Assembly (NCBI RefSeq): GCF_000013865.1
Contig: NC_007950.1
Location: 62,001 to 126,000, forward strand
Source of the DNA: Polaromonas sp. JS666
Lineage (GTDB): Bacteria > Pseudomonadota > Gammaproteobacteria > Burkholderiales > Burkholderiaceae_C
Direction: 5' to 3'
Length of the DNA: 64,000 nt
The position numbers were made by a program, and so were the translations under genes. Of the stretch, positions 27,513 through 37,318 are shown piece by piece. Below the pieces are notes generated by a model. The model was not told the origin of the DNA. It was given only the letters and a program-made list of their open reading frames with translations, and did no database searches. Position 1 is the stretch's first letter. The number at the start of each line of letters is the position of its first letter.

Positions 27513-29133
27513 CTAGCCCGCATATTTCACGCTTTTTCCTCTCATAGCCTGGTATCGAGGTTTTTCAGTGCGATGAGGTCATCGCAGAGGTCGAAGAGGT
27601 CCGGACAAGCATTTGTTGGTTGCTTTGCGCGGCGCCAAGGCGCACCTGCCCCCACCCCGGCGTGGGTTGCGGGCCGTTTTGTGTCAACGCGCCGGCCAGG
27701 CACTGGGCTGAACGCTACGGAGAGCGAAGCTGGCGCATGGCATGCGCGAAGATGTCGGCGCTGGGCCAGTTGGAGGCCAGGTACAGGCGGATACGCCGGG
27801 TGTTGCGTGTGACCACCGCGGCCACCTTGAGCAGCTTGATACGCAGCGTATCGACCTGGGCACAGGCCAGGGCCGTGTCGGCCAGGGCCAGCGCGCGCAG
27901 CCGCTCGATCAGCACGTAGCCCAACGCCGCCAGCAACACCCGCAGCTGATTGCCCTGCAAGTGCTGGCAGCTCGTGCGCGTGGCAAACAGCCCAACCTGT
28001 GCCTCCTTGATCCGGTTCTCGGCCTCGCCGCGCTGGCAGTACAGATCGTCGTACAGCTCCTGGGCGCCGCCCGAGAGATTGGTCACCACGTAGCGCGGGT
28101 TGGTGCCCTGTGCGCCGCACTCCAGCCGCGTGATCACCCGGCGCTCGCGCGCCCAGCTCTGCGCGGCATACATGAACTCGCCCACCTCGCGTTGCTTGAC
28201 TCCGCTGCTCTGGTAGTCATCCTTCATGGACAGTTCGAGAAATTCGGTGATCTGCTCAAGCCGCGCATTGCGCGCCAGGCCAACGATGTAGTGCACCCCG
28301 GCCCGCTCGCAGTAGTTGATGATGCGTTGCCTGCAAAAGCCCGAGTCGCCTCGAAAGACGATACGCACCTGGGGCCACTGCTGGCGCAGCCGCGTGACCA
28401 GCAGCTTGAAGATGGCGCCAGCGTGTTTGGCCCCATCGATGCGACTGGGCCGCAGGTAGGCGCACAGCAGCTGCTGGCCGCAGAACACGTACAGCGGCAA
28501 ATAGCAGTAGCAGTCGTAGTAGCCATGGAAGAAGCGGCCTTCCTGCTGGCCGTACAGCGGATTGTCGGTGGCGTCGAAGTCCAGCACCAGTTCCTCGGGA
28601 GCAGTCTTGAAGCTGGCGATGAATTGCTCGACCAGCACCTGGTGTAGCCGCCAGGCGGTGGCCCGATCCGCCCACTTCTCCAGCCGGCACAGCGTCGGGG
28701 CGCTGGCGACTTCGCGGTCGACGCCGACGGCCGTTTGCATCGCCACGTCGTCCCGCAGCGCGCCGTGGTCGTTCAAATCTTCCCAGCCCAGTGCCAGCCC
28801 ATACACGCGCTGGCGCAGCATGTCGGCCACGCCGTGTTTGATCAGCAACGGGCTGCGCGGATCGGCGATGCAACGCGCCGCCGCCTCCATCAGGCCCAGC
28901 TTGCGGTCGGTGGCCCCCAGCAGCATCACCCCGCCATCAGAGGTCATGCTGCCGCCGTCAAATCGACCCTCCACCACTCGGCGACCGAGCTGGCCAAATT
29001 CAATCTTGCTCGTTCCGATTTCTTCGGTACAGTTTGGCATTGGCAGTCCCATGTTGTGGTTGGCGTCAGATACCAATGACAACGCGCCTTCGGGCGGGAC
29101 TGCCGACTCATATAGGTGAAATATTCAGGCTAG
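27513..29133 (-). mobile_element. IS1380-family insertion sequence
   Basis: A 1.6-kb element with inverted ends of the form CTAGCC(C/T)G(C/A)ATATTTCAC (16 of 18 positions match) at about 27513-27530 and 29116-29133. It carries one transposase gene. A short run of C lies outside both ends (left ACCC, right CTCCC), but I cannot call a target duplication from this. It sits just upstream of the fatty acyl-AMP ligase gene. Confidence 0.82.
27715..29082 (-). CDS. IS1380-family transposase
   Basis: A 455-residue DDE transposase of normal IS1380 length. Typical blocks are GGSMTSDGGVMLLGATDRKL near the N-terminus, ELVLDFDATDNPLYG (first Asp), VRIVFRGDSGFCRQ (second Asp) and CQRGEAENRIKEAQVGLFA (Glu). 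The true start may be one of the ATGs at 29052 or 29040, since conserved sequence begins with EFGQLGRRVV. The frame is intact. Confidence 0.92.
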   Translation of the reverse strand: MSLVSDANHNMGLPMPNCTEEIGTSKIEFGQLGRRVVEGRFDGGSMTSDGGVMLLGATDRKLGLMEAAARCIADPRSPLLIKHGVADMLRQRVYGLALGWEDLNDHGALRDDVAMQTAVGVDREVASAPTLCRLEKWADRATAWRLHQVLVEQFIASFKTAPEELVLDFDATDNPLYGQQEGRFFHGYYDCYCYLPLYVFCGQQLLCAYLRPSRIDGAKHAGAIFKLLVTRLRQQWPQVRIVFRGDSGFCRQRIINYCERAGVHYIVGLARNARLEQITEFLELSMKDDYQSSGVKQREVGEFMYAAQSWARERRVITRLECGAQGTNPRYVVTNLSGGAQELYDDLYCQRGEAENRIKEAQVGLFATRTSCQHLQGNQLRVLLAALGYVLIERLRALALADTALACAQVDTLRIKLLKVAAVVTRNTRRIRLYLASNWPSADIFAHAMRQLRSP

Positions 29134-30449
29134 CTCCCTCGAATCCGTACGTAACCCGTATTGGGTCAATTTATGTGCAAGTCGCGGCGCAGCGTATCGG
29201 AAAAAAATTGCCGACCCCTTCTAAAAATCTGGTGAAAAATACCCGGAAATTTGGTTCTTCATTGGTTCCGTGGAGCATCTTTTTTATAGCGAAAAACATG
29301 CACCTCGTGCCGAGCGATATTTTTCGTCAGGCATTTGTTTTTTACGAAAAGTTTTCTGCGCCGCAATTCGATGGACGCAATTGGTCCATCGACGTCGCAA
29401 TGCTCTTAAGACTCTTTGGGTGTCGCGCCAGCAAGTGAAGCGGCCGGCGACCACACAAGCCGCAGTTTGATGTTGCAGGTTCACCCTCACGCTTATTGTT
29501 CTTCGCTGAATTCATTTTTTCCCACCGTATCGTCTTCGAGTTCGTCCCGCTCAGTCGGCGAGATTGTTTTGGCGCAGACATTTCATGCTTGATTTAGCAA
29601 ACTTTCTATCGTCATTGACGCGATGCGGAAATAGTAAAGTGCGCTCACGCCAGCGATAGTGCTTTGACCATTGTTGACATTCAGGGGTTCCGGCGTGGAA
29701 CCCCGGTTCGCGGACAGGGATGGAGTGTGACCGGCCGGCTGCGAGTGTAGTAGCCCTTTTGTGGTGCTATCGAGCAAAACGAAGCCCTTGCCGGGCCACC
29801 AGCGACACGCTCATGCCCGCCTCATAGGCGGCGCGGGCGAGGCTGTCGTGGCGAGCGGGATGGTGCGACGCCGGTTGCGCAGTCGTCGAGCTGTCGATGC
29901 CGTCAACGCCACCGTCTGCAGCGTCGCCACCAGCGCCGGTTGTGGCTGCTGAGGCGGTCAACCATGAGAATCTCAACCCCTTCTACCCTGCCGGCGCGCT
30001 GGCTTGGCTTTTCACTTGGTACTTGCCGGTGAGCTACACACATCAACTTCCTGGCGCGGGGTGGCAGGTAGTAGGCGCCGCAGTGCTGGCATTGCTTGGG
30101 GCCTACATGGTGACAGCCTGGTAATCGGCCGCAGTTGGGGCGAGACCCTGAAAGCCAAGGCTCAGGGCATCGGGTTCATCTTCGCGGCCTGCTTTCTGGC
30201 CCAGCTGCTCAGTCAGGTAGGGAGTTCCTGAAGAATTCCTCGATGCAAAACGCGCCAAAGGCGCTTAGCGCGCCATGGGAGCGTGACCCGGATGGGGCCA
30301 GGATGCAAGGCCCAGTCGCAGCGGCTGCCAGCCGCGCAGATAGCGCCCAGTGACCGGAGGGCAGACGCCCAAAACCCACCGATGACGCTGGCACAGATGT
30401 TAAATTGAGGTTCCTGAATACCCGCAAAAAACCTGTCTGGACACAATAG
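29134..30449. other. 1.3-kb remnant zone between IS1380 and the PPOX gene
   Basis: No convincing complete gene. The first 450 bases are AT-rich with runs of T and A and look regulatory or unselected. Near 29767-29870 the minus strand reads SLARAAYEAGMSVSLVARQG, which resembles the helix-turn-helix start of IS66-type OrfA proteins and then stops. Near 29960-30230 the plus strand reads ALAWLFTWYLPVSYTHQLPG and, one frame over, ETLKAKAQGIGFIFAACFLA, which together look like a small two-helix membrane protein broken by a frameshift. Both are likely debris. Confidence 0.4.
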
Positions 30450-30944
30450 ATGCTTATCAAAGCGCATTGGAAAGAAATCTGCCGTGTCGTCGCGCGCGGC
30501 CAGCGTTCAACCCTCTATTGCTCGATGGGTTCTGTCAATCCAGACGGGTCACCCCACGTCACGCCGATAGGGACGGTCTTCCTGCGTGGAGACGGTACAG
30601 GCTTCTATTTCGACGCGCACACCGAAGCGCTGGCCCGGAACCTCGACGCTGATCCGCGGGTTTGCCTGATGGCAATTGATACAGGCCGCTGGTTCTGGTC
30701 GTTCCTGCTGGGTCGCTTCACCACGCCGCCAGGCGTGCGCCTAAACGGAACGGTGAGCGCACTGCGACTGGCCACACCCGACGAATTGCAGGAGATCGCG
30801 CGGCGCATTGGGCCCGTGCGTTGGCTGAAAGGCAGCCGCCTGCTCTGGTCAAACTTCACGCATGTGAGGGACATCACGTTCACGTCCTTTCGACCCGTGA
30901 CCTATCCTCGCATGATGGACGGCTTGTGGCGCTCCAATGATTGA
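30450..30944 (+). CDS. Pyridoxamine 5'-phosphate oxidase-fold (FMN-binding) protein
   Basis: A 164-residue protein with the split-barrel flavin-binding pattern of the PNPOx-like family: GSVNPDGSPHVTPIGTVFLR (residues 27-46), then GFYFDAHTEALARNLDADPR and VCLMAIDTGRWFWSF. Such proteins bind FMN or F420 and often detoxify or reduce small substrates; the substrate here is unknown. The ATG at 30450 has no strong ribosome site. It is 168 bases upstream of the homoserine dehydrogenase gene on the same strand. Confidence 0.7.
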   Translation: MLIKAHWKEICRVVARGQRSTLYCSMGSVNPDGSPHVTPIGTVFLRGDGTGFYFDAHTEALARNLDADPRVCLMAIDTGRWFWSFLLGRFTTPPGVRLNGTVSALRLATPDELQEIARRIGPVRWLKGSRLLWSNFTHVRDITFTSFRPVTYPRMMDGLWRSND

Positions 30945-31112
30945 TCCCGGCTGGGTCTGATAGCGGGCTAACACTCAAGTCACATGCCGACAGCGCAACA
31001 AGCACCGATGCGCCTGAACAATCTCAGAACAACTTCAGCACATCGCTTCGCCGGCAGCCGGCCACAGCGGCAAGCCGCCGGACAAGTCATCCGTCCACTC
31101 ACAAGGAAGTAC

Positions 31113-32414
31113 ATGAAAGTAGGGATATTAGGTTTTGGCAACGTTGCCGCAGCAACGATCGAGGCCTTCACCACCAATCAGGATCTCATCCGATCCAAGA
31201 CGGAAACCCCCATCGAGTTCGTGCGGGTTGCCACGCGCACGCCTTCACGCGCGCAGGGGCGCGTGCCTGGCGGCTGCGTCGTGTCCGATGACTGCTGGGC
31301 AGTGGTGGACGATCCTCAGATCGACGTGGTCCTCGAACTCATGGGCAACGTGAAGCTGGGGCGTGAGCTCGTACTCCGGGCCTTGTCCAACAGCAAGCAC
31401 GTCATCACGGCCAACAAGGCACTCCTGGCCCAACACGGCGAGGAGATCATGCAGATGGCGGATCAAGCCGGGTGCAGCGTGCTCTTCGAGGGTGCCGTGG
31501 CTGTTTCGATCCCCATCATCAAAACGCTCCGCGAGTCGGCGGCCGCCAACCGGATCTCGTCCATCATCGGCATCCTGAACGGCACGTCGAACTACGTGCT
31601 GTCCCAGATGAGCGAGCACGGCGTCGACTTCGCGACCGCTGTCGCCGACGCGCAGCGCAAGGGCTACGCGGAAGCAGACCCCACGCTGGACGTGAATGGC
31701 GAGGATGCGGCGCACAAGCTCACGCTCCTGGCTTCGCTCGCCTTCGACGTACCCATCAACTTCAGTGCGGTCGAGTTCAAGGGTATTGCGGAGATCGACC
31801 AGGTCGACATCGAATTCGCCAAGCGACTCGCCCACCAGGTCAAACTGATCGCGCAGGCCAGACTGGAGTCGGGTGGCATAGCCATCAGCGTGCAGCCCAC
31901 CCTGGTGCCCGACCGGTCGATGCTGGCGCGGGTCGGCGGCTCAATGAACGGCATCTCCCTGCAGGGTGACCTGCTGGGTCCGGCCTTCCTCTACGGCTCG
32001 GGTGCCGGGGGCCGGCAGACCTCCAGTGCCGTGCTGGCCGACCTGCTTGAGCTGGCCAATCGCGGCGGTCCGAACGGTGCGGGCGGCGGCCACAACATGG
32101 GGTTCCGGCCTCGTGGGACCGGGCAGACCGAGGTCCGCTACTGCAACGATCGCGTCGGTGCGTTCTACATCCGGCTGCGCCTGGACGACAAGGCCGGCGC
32201 GCTGGCCAAGGTCAGCACGGTCCTAGCTGATGCCAACGTGTCGATCAACTCGCTGCTGCAAGATCAGGGACTCGATGGGTTGTCGGACCTGATCGTGATC
32301 ACGCACGACATCTCTAGCGGCCAACTCCGAGATATGTTGCCCTATCTCCAACAGGCTGCAGGCCCTGGCCACACGGTCGTGATCTATCCAGTTCTGGGTG
32401 ACTGCGGATGCTGA
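31113..32414 (+). CDS. hom: Homoserine dehydrogenase
   Basis: A 433-residue monofunctional enzyme that reduces aspartate semialdehyde to homoserine with NAD(P)H. ATG 31113 has AAGGAAG before it; the frame is open further upstream. The nucleotide loop is GILGFGNVAAA (residues 4-14). Catalytic elements are present: Lys in TANKALLA, Glu in GYAEADP, and Asp and Lys in NGEDAAHK. A C-terminal ACT domain (YIRLRLDDKAGALAKVSTVL) probably gives feedback control. It stands alone, without the threonine-pathway genes seen beside chromosomal hom, so it may be a second copy serving accessory metabolism. Confidence 0.9.
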   Translation: MKVGILGFGNVAAATIEAFTTNQDLIRSKTETPIEFVRVATRTPSRAQGRVPGGCVVSDDCWAVVDDPQIDVVLELMGNVKLGRELVLRALSNSKHVITANKALLAQHGEEIMQMADQAGCSVLFEGAVAVSIPIIKTLRESAAANRISSIIGILNGTSNYVLSQMSEHGVDFATAVADAQRKGYAEADPTLDVNGEDAAHKLTLLASLAFDVPINFSAVEFKGIAEIDQVDIEFAKRLAHQVKLIAQARLESGGIAISVQPTLVPDRSMLARVGGSMNGISLQGDLLGPAFLYGSGAGGRQTSSAVLADLLELANRGGPNGAGGGHNMGFRPRGTGQTEVRYCNDRVGAFYIRLRLDDKAGALAKVSTVLADANVSINSLLQDQGLDGLSDLIVITHDISSGQLRDMLPYLQQAAGPGHTVVIYPVLGDCGC

Positions 32415-32555
32415 CTATGACTGCCTCGGCGGAGCCGCTGGCTAGCGATGGCCAGCAATCAGAAGCTGGCGAGGTGGTTATATGGAGGTGAATATCGCCC
32501 CTGATGAATGCCAGGCTCAAGGAACACCTCGGTGTTGTAGACATCAAACGGGACG

Positions 32556-33083
32556 CTATTTGGCGCCATTGGAGACTGGAAAATCGGCGTCGGCGATCCG
32601 CAGCACATAGTTGGCGGGATGCTCTTCCAGTGAATGAAAGCTCTGGGGATGATGATTGGCGCATAGCGTCAAAAAATAGTTCTCATACCGCTGCGGCTGC
32701 GCAGCGCAGCCGCAGATCATGCAAGTTTCTGCAGTCGCCTTCTCAGCAGCAGCCACCAACCGCCCGATTGCGGCGCCCAATGGCATGTTGCCGGCCGGGA
32801 ATTCCCAGGCCTGCAGCATGGCGTCGGGTAGTCGTGCGTCCAGACGGATCGCGGTCTGGTCTGCGAAGGAGTAATAGAGACGAGCCGCCCCATATTTCTC
32901 CTTAATCTGGACCCAATGGAAAAGCTCACGGTTTTCGCCGAGAAGATGGTCAATTTCGATGCAACACTTCGCCGTAATGAGCATCCAGCCACGGTAGAAG
33001 CTAAAGCCGGTGTTGGGCTTGTCAAACATGTAGGGGAACAGTTTCCTCAGTGCCGCACCCGATTTGATGTCGTGCGCCGGCAT
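32556..33083 (-). CDS. Hypothetical protein with a CxxC zinc-like site
   Basis: A 175-residue soluble protein. The first half contains GWMLITAKCCIEIDHLL and WVQIKEKYGAARLYYSF, a pattern seen in a widespread family of uncharacterised phage and plasmid proteins (GW..L...I.....KEK.G.LR.Y). The second half carries CMICGCAAQPQRYENYFLTL followed by CANHH, a likely zinc site. It starts two bases after the stop of the upstream gene, so the pair is one operon. Function unknown. Confidence 0.65.
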   Translation of the reverse strand: MPAHDIKSGAALRKLFPYMFDKPNTGFSFYRGWMLITAKCCIEIDHLLGENRELFHWVQIKEKYGAARLYYSFADQTAIRLDARLPDAMLQAWEFPAGNMPLGAAIGRLVAAAEKATAETCMICGCAAQPQRYENYFLTLCANHHPQSFHSLEEHPANYVLRIADADFPVSNGAK

Positions 33084-33085
33084 GT

Positions 33086-33541
33086 TTAGAAGGTCATTCG
33101 AAGCGTCTTGTTGAGAAGCTCTTCGACCGGTGTTTCAAGCGCTGAGATGCCATAGCTGACGCCCTCACAGGTCTCATAGATCTGCGCGACCTGTGTCGGC
33201 GCCCGCGGCTCCTTTGCAACCCACACCGCAGAAAGGCGGTCCATTTTCCAACCATTAGTGCCGTTCATATGAGCCGGCGTGACAATGAAGGCTGCATCGA
33301 CGATAAAGACCTCGCCGCTCTTGTAGCGCATGAAGTCATCAACATCTCCAATGCCCGAAAACAGCATGGTCCGATGCATTTTGGTTTCCTCTTCGTCCTC
33401 GGACACGACGGTTTGAAGAATCTTTACGACAAACCACGGCTGGTTATGCACCACCTGGGCCGCCCGCAAATAAGTCTCGTCCAGATCTGGTCGATAGTCC
33501 GATAGCCTTGATTGGTAACGCTTCGTTGAATGAGGCCTCAA
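33086..33541 (-). CDS. Hypothetical protein paired with the zinc-site protein
   Basis: A 151-residue protein starting at TTG 33541. I recognise no domain. It has a mixed alpha/beta composition with FIVDAAFIVTPAHMNGTNGW in the middle and no signal peptide or membrane segment. It is followed after two bases by the 175-residue protein, so the two are co-translated. The TTG start is uncertain. Confidence 0.55.
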   Translation of the reverse strand: MRPHSTKRYQSRLSDYRPDLDETYLRAAQVVHNQPWFVVKILQTVVSEDEEETKMHRTMLFSGIGDVDDFMRYKSGEVFIVDAAFIVTPAHMNGTNGWKMDRLSAVWVAKEPRAPTQVAQIYETCEGVSYGISALETPVEELLNKTLRMTF

Positions 33542-33694
33542 AGCAGGCCGCTTTCAACAGCTTCTGCGATGGCGCGGAAACCAACGAAGCCACGGATACC
33601 CTCCCAAAGGTCTGAGCGTTCGCCCCGCCGGCCGCAAGCCACAGATTTCTAAGCCGCCTCGACCACCTACGACCTGGGCGTGCCAGTGCGGAGA

Positions 33695-33724
33695 TCAAAA
33701 AAAACCCGACACGATGGTCGGGTT
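33695..33724 (-). terminator. Rho-independent terminator, minus strand
   Basis: On the minus strand the stem AACCCGAC/GTCGGGTT (33717-33724 and 33703-33710) with a six-base loop is followed by eight T. No minus-strand gene lies directly upstream (the next gene to the right is on the plus strand), so it may insulate the 33541-32556 pair from transcripts arriving from the right. Confidence 0.75.
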
Positions 33725-33838
33725 GAGCTGGCTTGCGCCAGAGGGAGGTGACGGGCGAGGGAACGCCACGTCGAGCGCATAGTAGCATTTCTAGGTTGCG
33801 TGGCTTGAAGTTTCGCGGACATCTTGCAAACTGATTGC

Positions 33839-35443
33839 ATGATTTCCAAAACCGACATTCAGTCCTATTTGCAATGCCCCCGGAGGCTCTGGCTGGAGCA
33901 CAACGGCGACACGGCCGTTACACCAAAGAAGGCAAGTGACGGCCGCAGAGAAAAGGACGGCGAGGCAGTAGGTGCGCTTGCGCGCGAGGCGTTGGGCCCA
34001 GACCTCATTTGGCCTGCTTCCAGTGAAGACAAAGCCGTGGCGTTCACCTTGGCCCGGGCTGAGTTGACGGCCAGGCCAGGTCTTCCTGCCGTCGAGTTCC
34101 CGTTGGTGTTCGGAGACGTCTACGCCCGCGCGGATGCGCTGCTGCCAATGACCTCGAATCAACATGCACTGCAGGAAACTAAGGCCAGCACTTTCCCGCT
34201 TAAGGATGACAAGGTTACGCCTGGCAAGCCAGAGGCGCACCATCTCGACGATGTCGCCATTCAGGTGTGGACGATGGAGCAGGCCGGGCTCAGCATGGGG
34301 CGCGCGGAGCTCAACCTATTGGACGGGCAATGGCGCTATCCTGGTGCAGGCGACTACAGCGGCATTTTTAAGCCGTATGACGTGACGGATTTGATCGCCC
34401 AGCGAGTTTCAATGGTCCCAGGCTGGGTGGCCGGCGCGCGCGCTACGCTTGCCGCGAAGGTGATCCCCATTGCCAAGATCGGCAAGCAATGCAACAAGCC
34501 GCACGAATGCCCATTCGCTGACACCTGCAAAACCCTTGAACCTGATCCTCCGAAGCATCCGCTGACGTTGCTGCCGGATATCGGGGGCAAGGCGCTGGCC
34601 AAGAAACTGGCAGCCGCTGGCTATTCGTCCTTGCTGGACCCCGAGCCGTCGATGCTGGTCGGTTGCCACCCGCAGAAAACGGAGCTTTACCGCCGGATCC
34701 AGACTGCGCACAAGCAGGGCAAGGCCATTCTGAGCCCGAAGGCGCGAGAAGTGATTGACGCGCTTCCCTACCCACGGTATTTCCTCGATTTCGAGGGGAT
34801 TGATCTTCCGATCCCCGTGTGGGAGGGTGTGCGCCCCTACGAACAGATACCAGTGCAGTTTTCCCTGCACATTCAGCAAGTGCCGTCGGGCCCGTTGGAG
34901 CATATTTCATTCCTCGATCTGTCGGGAGCGGATCCCTCAGCCGATTGCATTGACGCGCTGTTGCGAGCTATCAAGGATGACCGCGGCTGCATCCTTGTCT
35001 ATTTCGCCACTTATGAAAAAGGTAGGCTCGAGGAGCTGGGTAAGCGCCACCCGGCTCACGCAGCGGCCATGGCGGGCCTTGTAGAGCGTCTGGTGGACCT
35101 GTTGCCCATCGTGAAGGAGTTCTACTATCACCCAGTTATGGAAGGCAGCTTCTCAATCAAGAAGGTCTTGAAGGCGATGGCCCCGAGGTTGGACTACGGC
35201 AACCTCGACGAGGTTCAGGAAGGTGTCGGTGCTCAGCTGGCGTACCTTGAGGCGGCTTTTGGACAGGGAGTCCCCCAGGACAGAAAGCTGGACCTGGCCC
35301 AAAAGCTGACCCTGTACTGCGAACAAGATACCTGGGCAATGGTGGTCATCGCCTACTTCCTCGCACGCCGCCTCCCGCCGGCACGGCCTGCGACGGACAT
35401 GTCAGCTGTCACACCGGCGCTGAGAATCGCGGTGGCCGCATAA
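33839..35443 (+). CDS. DUF2779 protein: RecB/Cas4-like domain with DnaQ-like domain
   Basis: A 534-residue protein. The N-terminal SYLQCPRRLWLEH (residues 9-21) is the usual entry to Cas4/RecB-type PD-(D/E)XK nucleases, and QETKAST fits their D/ExK site. A cysteine cluster CNKPHECPFADTC (about 221-233) with the early Cys could bind an Fe-S centre. The C-terminal half has YPRYFLDFEGIDLPIPVW and LYCEQDTWAMV, the acidic residues of a DnaQ-like 3'-5' exonuclease. This combination defines DUF2779 proteins of mobile elements; a DNA-processing role is inferred. ATG 33839 is chosen over a non-ATG start 15 bases upstream. Confidence 0.8.
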   Translation: MISKTDIQSYLQCPRRLWLEHNGDTAVTPKKASDGRREKDGEAVGALAREALGPDLIWPASSEDKAVAFTLARAELTARPGLPAVEFPLVFGDVYARADALLPMTSNQHALQETKASTFPLKDDKVTPGKPEAHHLDDVAIQVWTMEQAGLSMGRAELNLLDGQWRYPGAGDYSGIFKPYDVTDLIAQRVSMVPGWVAGARATLAAKVIPIAKIGKQCNKPHECPFADTCKTLEPDPPKHPLTLLPDIGGKALAKKLAAAGYSSLLDPEPSMLVGCHPQKTELYRRIQTAHKQGKAILSPKAREVIDALPYPRYFLDFEGIDLPIPVWEGVRPYEQIPVQFSLHIQQVPSGPLEHISFLDLSGADPSADCIDALLRAIKDDRGCILVYFATYEKGRLEELGKRHPAHAAAMAGLVERLVDLLPIVKEFYYHPVMEGSFSIKKVLKAMAPRLDYGNLDEVQEGVGAQLAYLEAAFGQGVPQDRKLDLAQKLTLYCEQDTWAMVVIAYFLARRLPPARPATDMSAVTPALRIAVAA

Positions 35444-35480
35444 AAAAAGCCCGGCCCGCCAATACTGGCGGCCGGGCTTA
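35444..35480 (-). terminator. Rho-independent terminator of the DndC-like gene
   Basis: Stem AAGCCCGGCC/GGCCGGGCTT with an inner CGCC/GGCG extension lies between the two converging genes. On the minus strand it is followed by seven T, so it ends transcription of the 37318-35492 gene. It starts directly after the stop codon of the DUF2779 gene and may also slow read-through from that side. Confidence 0.85.
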
Positions 35481-35491
35481 TGCGAAGGTTG

Positions 35492-37318
35492 TCACGCGGT
35501 CTCGAATTCAGGTACTCCGCGAGTTGTCGTCGACCAAAAGTCGGTCTGAGCCGATGAGCTCGTTGCTTTGAAACTCCAGGCTTTGCGAGCTTCTTCAGGT
35601 AGGTCCGAGAAATCTACCGACCGGGCAAGTAGCTCAGCTACTTCGTAGTCCAGCGTGAGCCCTAACCGTTCCTTGTGGTCAGTCCGCCGGCAGAACTCAT
35701 CGTGTTCCAGGTTCTGCGAGTGTGCAAGTTCCAGGACACCGTATTGGCTGTACCACTTGTATGCCTCGGTCACCCCCGAAATGAAGTTCCCACGGTCGTA
35801 CTTCGCGAGAATTCTGTCCATCTCGAAGTCCTCAATCATGCAGGCAGACTCGAAGTTGACGCCGAACGTGCTCCCCGTCTCGACTTTCCAGATCGGGTCG
35901 CCGTTCTTGTTGAGGCGCATCGTCGGTGCGCATGGGCTGTCCGCAGTCATCGCCTCGATGAAAGGATCGCGCAGGCCTGCCCACGTTGCACCGTGAGACG
36001 CCGTGTCCCATTCCTTGCCCACGAAGAGGAACTTCGCGTCCGGGATAGTCGTCATTGGCGTTGGCTCGACATCAGGGATGTCGTACCTCACGTTGCGATG
36101 ATGAATGTCGCGGTAGTCTGCCCAGCACTGAAAAGGCTTTGCAAGACCATTGAGCGACTGAAGAGCGTCGATCGCAATAATCATCTCAAGGGGAAGAATT
36201 TCGAACATCCTTCGCTCCCCTGCCCGCCTCGCGCGGTCCTGCTCATCCTTGTCCAGCTGTAGCATGTAGCGAAACAGCTCGCGGATCATGGTCGGGTGGT
36301 AGGTGTCAGGCTGAATACTGATCCAGCCTTCCCTGATGGTCCTTCCGACCCAGTGCCGACGGCTCCAGTCCCACCTGGTTGCGCGCAGGAACTTGTTGAA
36401 CCTGTTCAGGCCACGAGCGTACTCATACCGAGGCTCAAATTCAATCATGTTGGCCAAGGACTTGTCTTCGGCTTTGAGGCAAGTCCAGCATCCCAGGCGT
36501 GCACCGCAACCACTGCTCTTTGGTCGCTTGGTACCCTCATAGAGGGCGTCGGCAACCACCGCGCAGGATGTACCCATTGATGCGCCATAAATGCGCCGCA
36601 TCTCCTGAAAGTCGGAATAGGTTTCGAGCAAGTCCGATGCACAAAGGCCGATGTATTCCCACACGTCGTCTTCGCTCCACGTCGCTATGGGACAAAGCAC
36701 CAGCGCGCCGTCCTTGTTTCGAACTGCTTCGTCTGCCCGATCGCCACGAACCTTCATGCGCATAGCGCGAATGGTGCTTTCGTCAAACCGGTTGCCGATG
36801 ACGGTGACCGCCTCAGGTAGGTTCTCGCTTGCGAGGCTCCTGAACAGCTTTGCTCTAAATGACGCCATATTTTGTGTTTTGAGGTCAACGCTACAGTCTG
36901 AGCTCCCCCCGGCAAAACTTGGGATTCCACGGCCGGAGAGGATCTTGACCTGGAACGTTGATGCCAAGGTTGGGCGCGCCACCTGAGTGATCAGGTTGAA
37001 CCCGTTCTTCTTTCCAAACGTTTCCATCTTCCTGTGCTCCGCAGCGTAGTGGTGCACAAGCTCAGGATTCTCGACGAGGGTGTCGCCAGTAGACACAAGC
37101 ACCATCGGAGTGCCGCCTCGAAGCGCGAATTGCTTAGCTGCGTTCAAAGAGAGATTTGCCAGAGTTGAGCTGTCCTTGCCCGATGAAAATGCGACCACCA
37201 GGGGCCGCCCTTCTTCAAGGATCTTTGTTATAGCGGCCGTGGCGAGCCGCACCTTATCTTCGATGGTGAGCAGTGATGCCGCCATCTCAGGTTGGGAAAA
37301 CATCTCGATCACTTGCAT
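35492..37318 (-). CDS. DndC-like PAPS-reductase family protein
   Basis: A 608-residue protein. The PP-loop VAFSSGKDSSTLANL (residues 43-57) binds ATP, and GCGARLGCWTCLKAEDKS carries cysteines in the form seen in DndC (xGCWTCxxxxxDKS), where they belong to an Fe-S site. WSEDDVWEYI is another shared block. The C-terminal 300 residues are not shared with classical DndC and I do not recognise them. DndC activates sulfur for DNA phosphorothioation, but dndB, dndD and dndE are not in this window, so a DNA-modification role is only a possibility. ATG 37318 has GGAGATAGG before it. Confidence 0.78.
   Translation of the reverse strand: MQVIEMFSQPEMAASLLTIEDKVRLATAAITKILEEGRPLVVAFSSGKDSSTLANLSLNAAKQFALRGGTPMVLVSTGDTLVENPELVHHYAAEHRKMETFGKKNGFNLITQVARPTLASTFQVKILSGRGIPSFAGGSSDCSVDLKTQNMASFRAKLFRSLASENLPEAVTVIGNRFDESTIRAMRMKVRGDRADEAVRNKDGALVLCPIATWSEDDVWEYIGLCASDLLETYSDFQEMRRIYGASMGTSCAVVADALYEGTKRPKSSGCGARLGCWTCLKAEDKSLANMIEFEPRYEYARGLNRFNKFLRATRWDWSRRHWVGRTIREGWISIQPDTYHPTMIRELFRYMLQLDKDEQDRARRAGERRMFEILPLEMIIAIDALQSLNGLAKPFQCWADYRDIHHRNVRYDIPDVEPTPMTTIPDAKFLFVGKEWDTASHGATWAGLRDPFIEAMTADSPCAPTMRLNKNGDPIWKVETGSTFGVNFESACMIEDFEMDRILAKYDRGNFISGVTEAYKWYSQYGVLELAHSQNLEHDEFCRRTDHKERLGLTLDYEVAELLARSVDFSDLPEEARKAWSFKATSSSAQTDFWSTTTRGVPEFETA

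Noticed and set aside
27468..28120. Long minus-strand frame overlapping the end of the IS1380 transposase
   Set aside because: It is an alternative frame of the transposase gene without motifs of its own.
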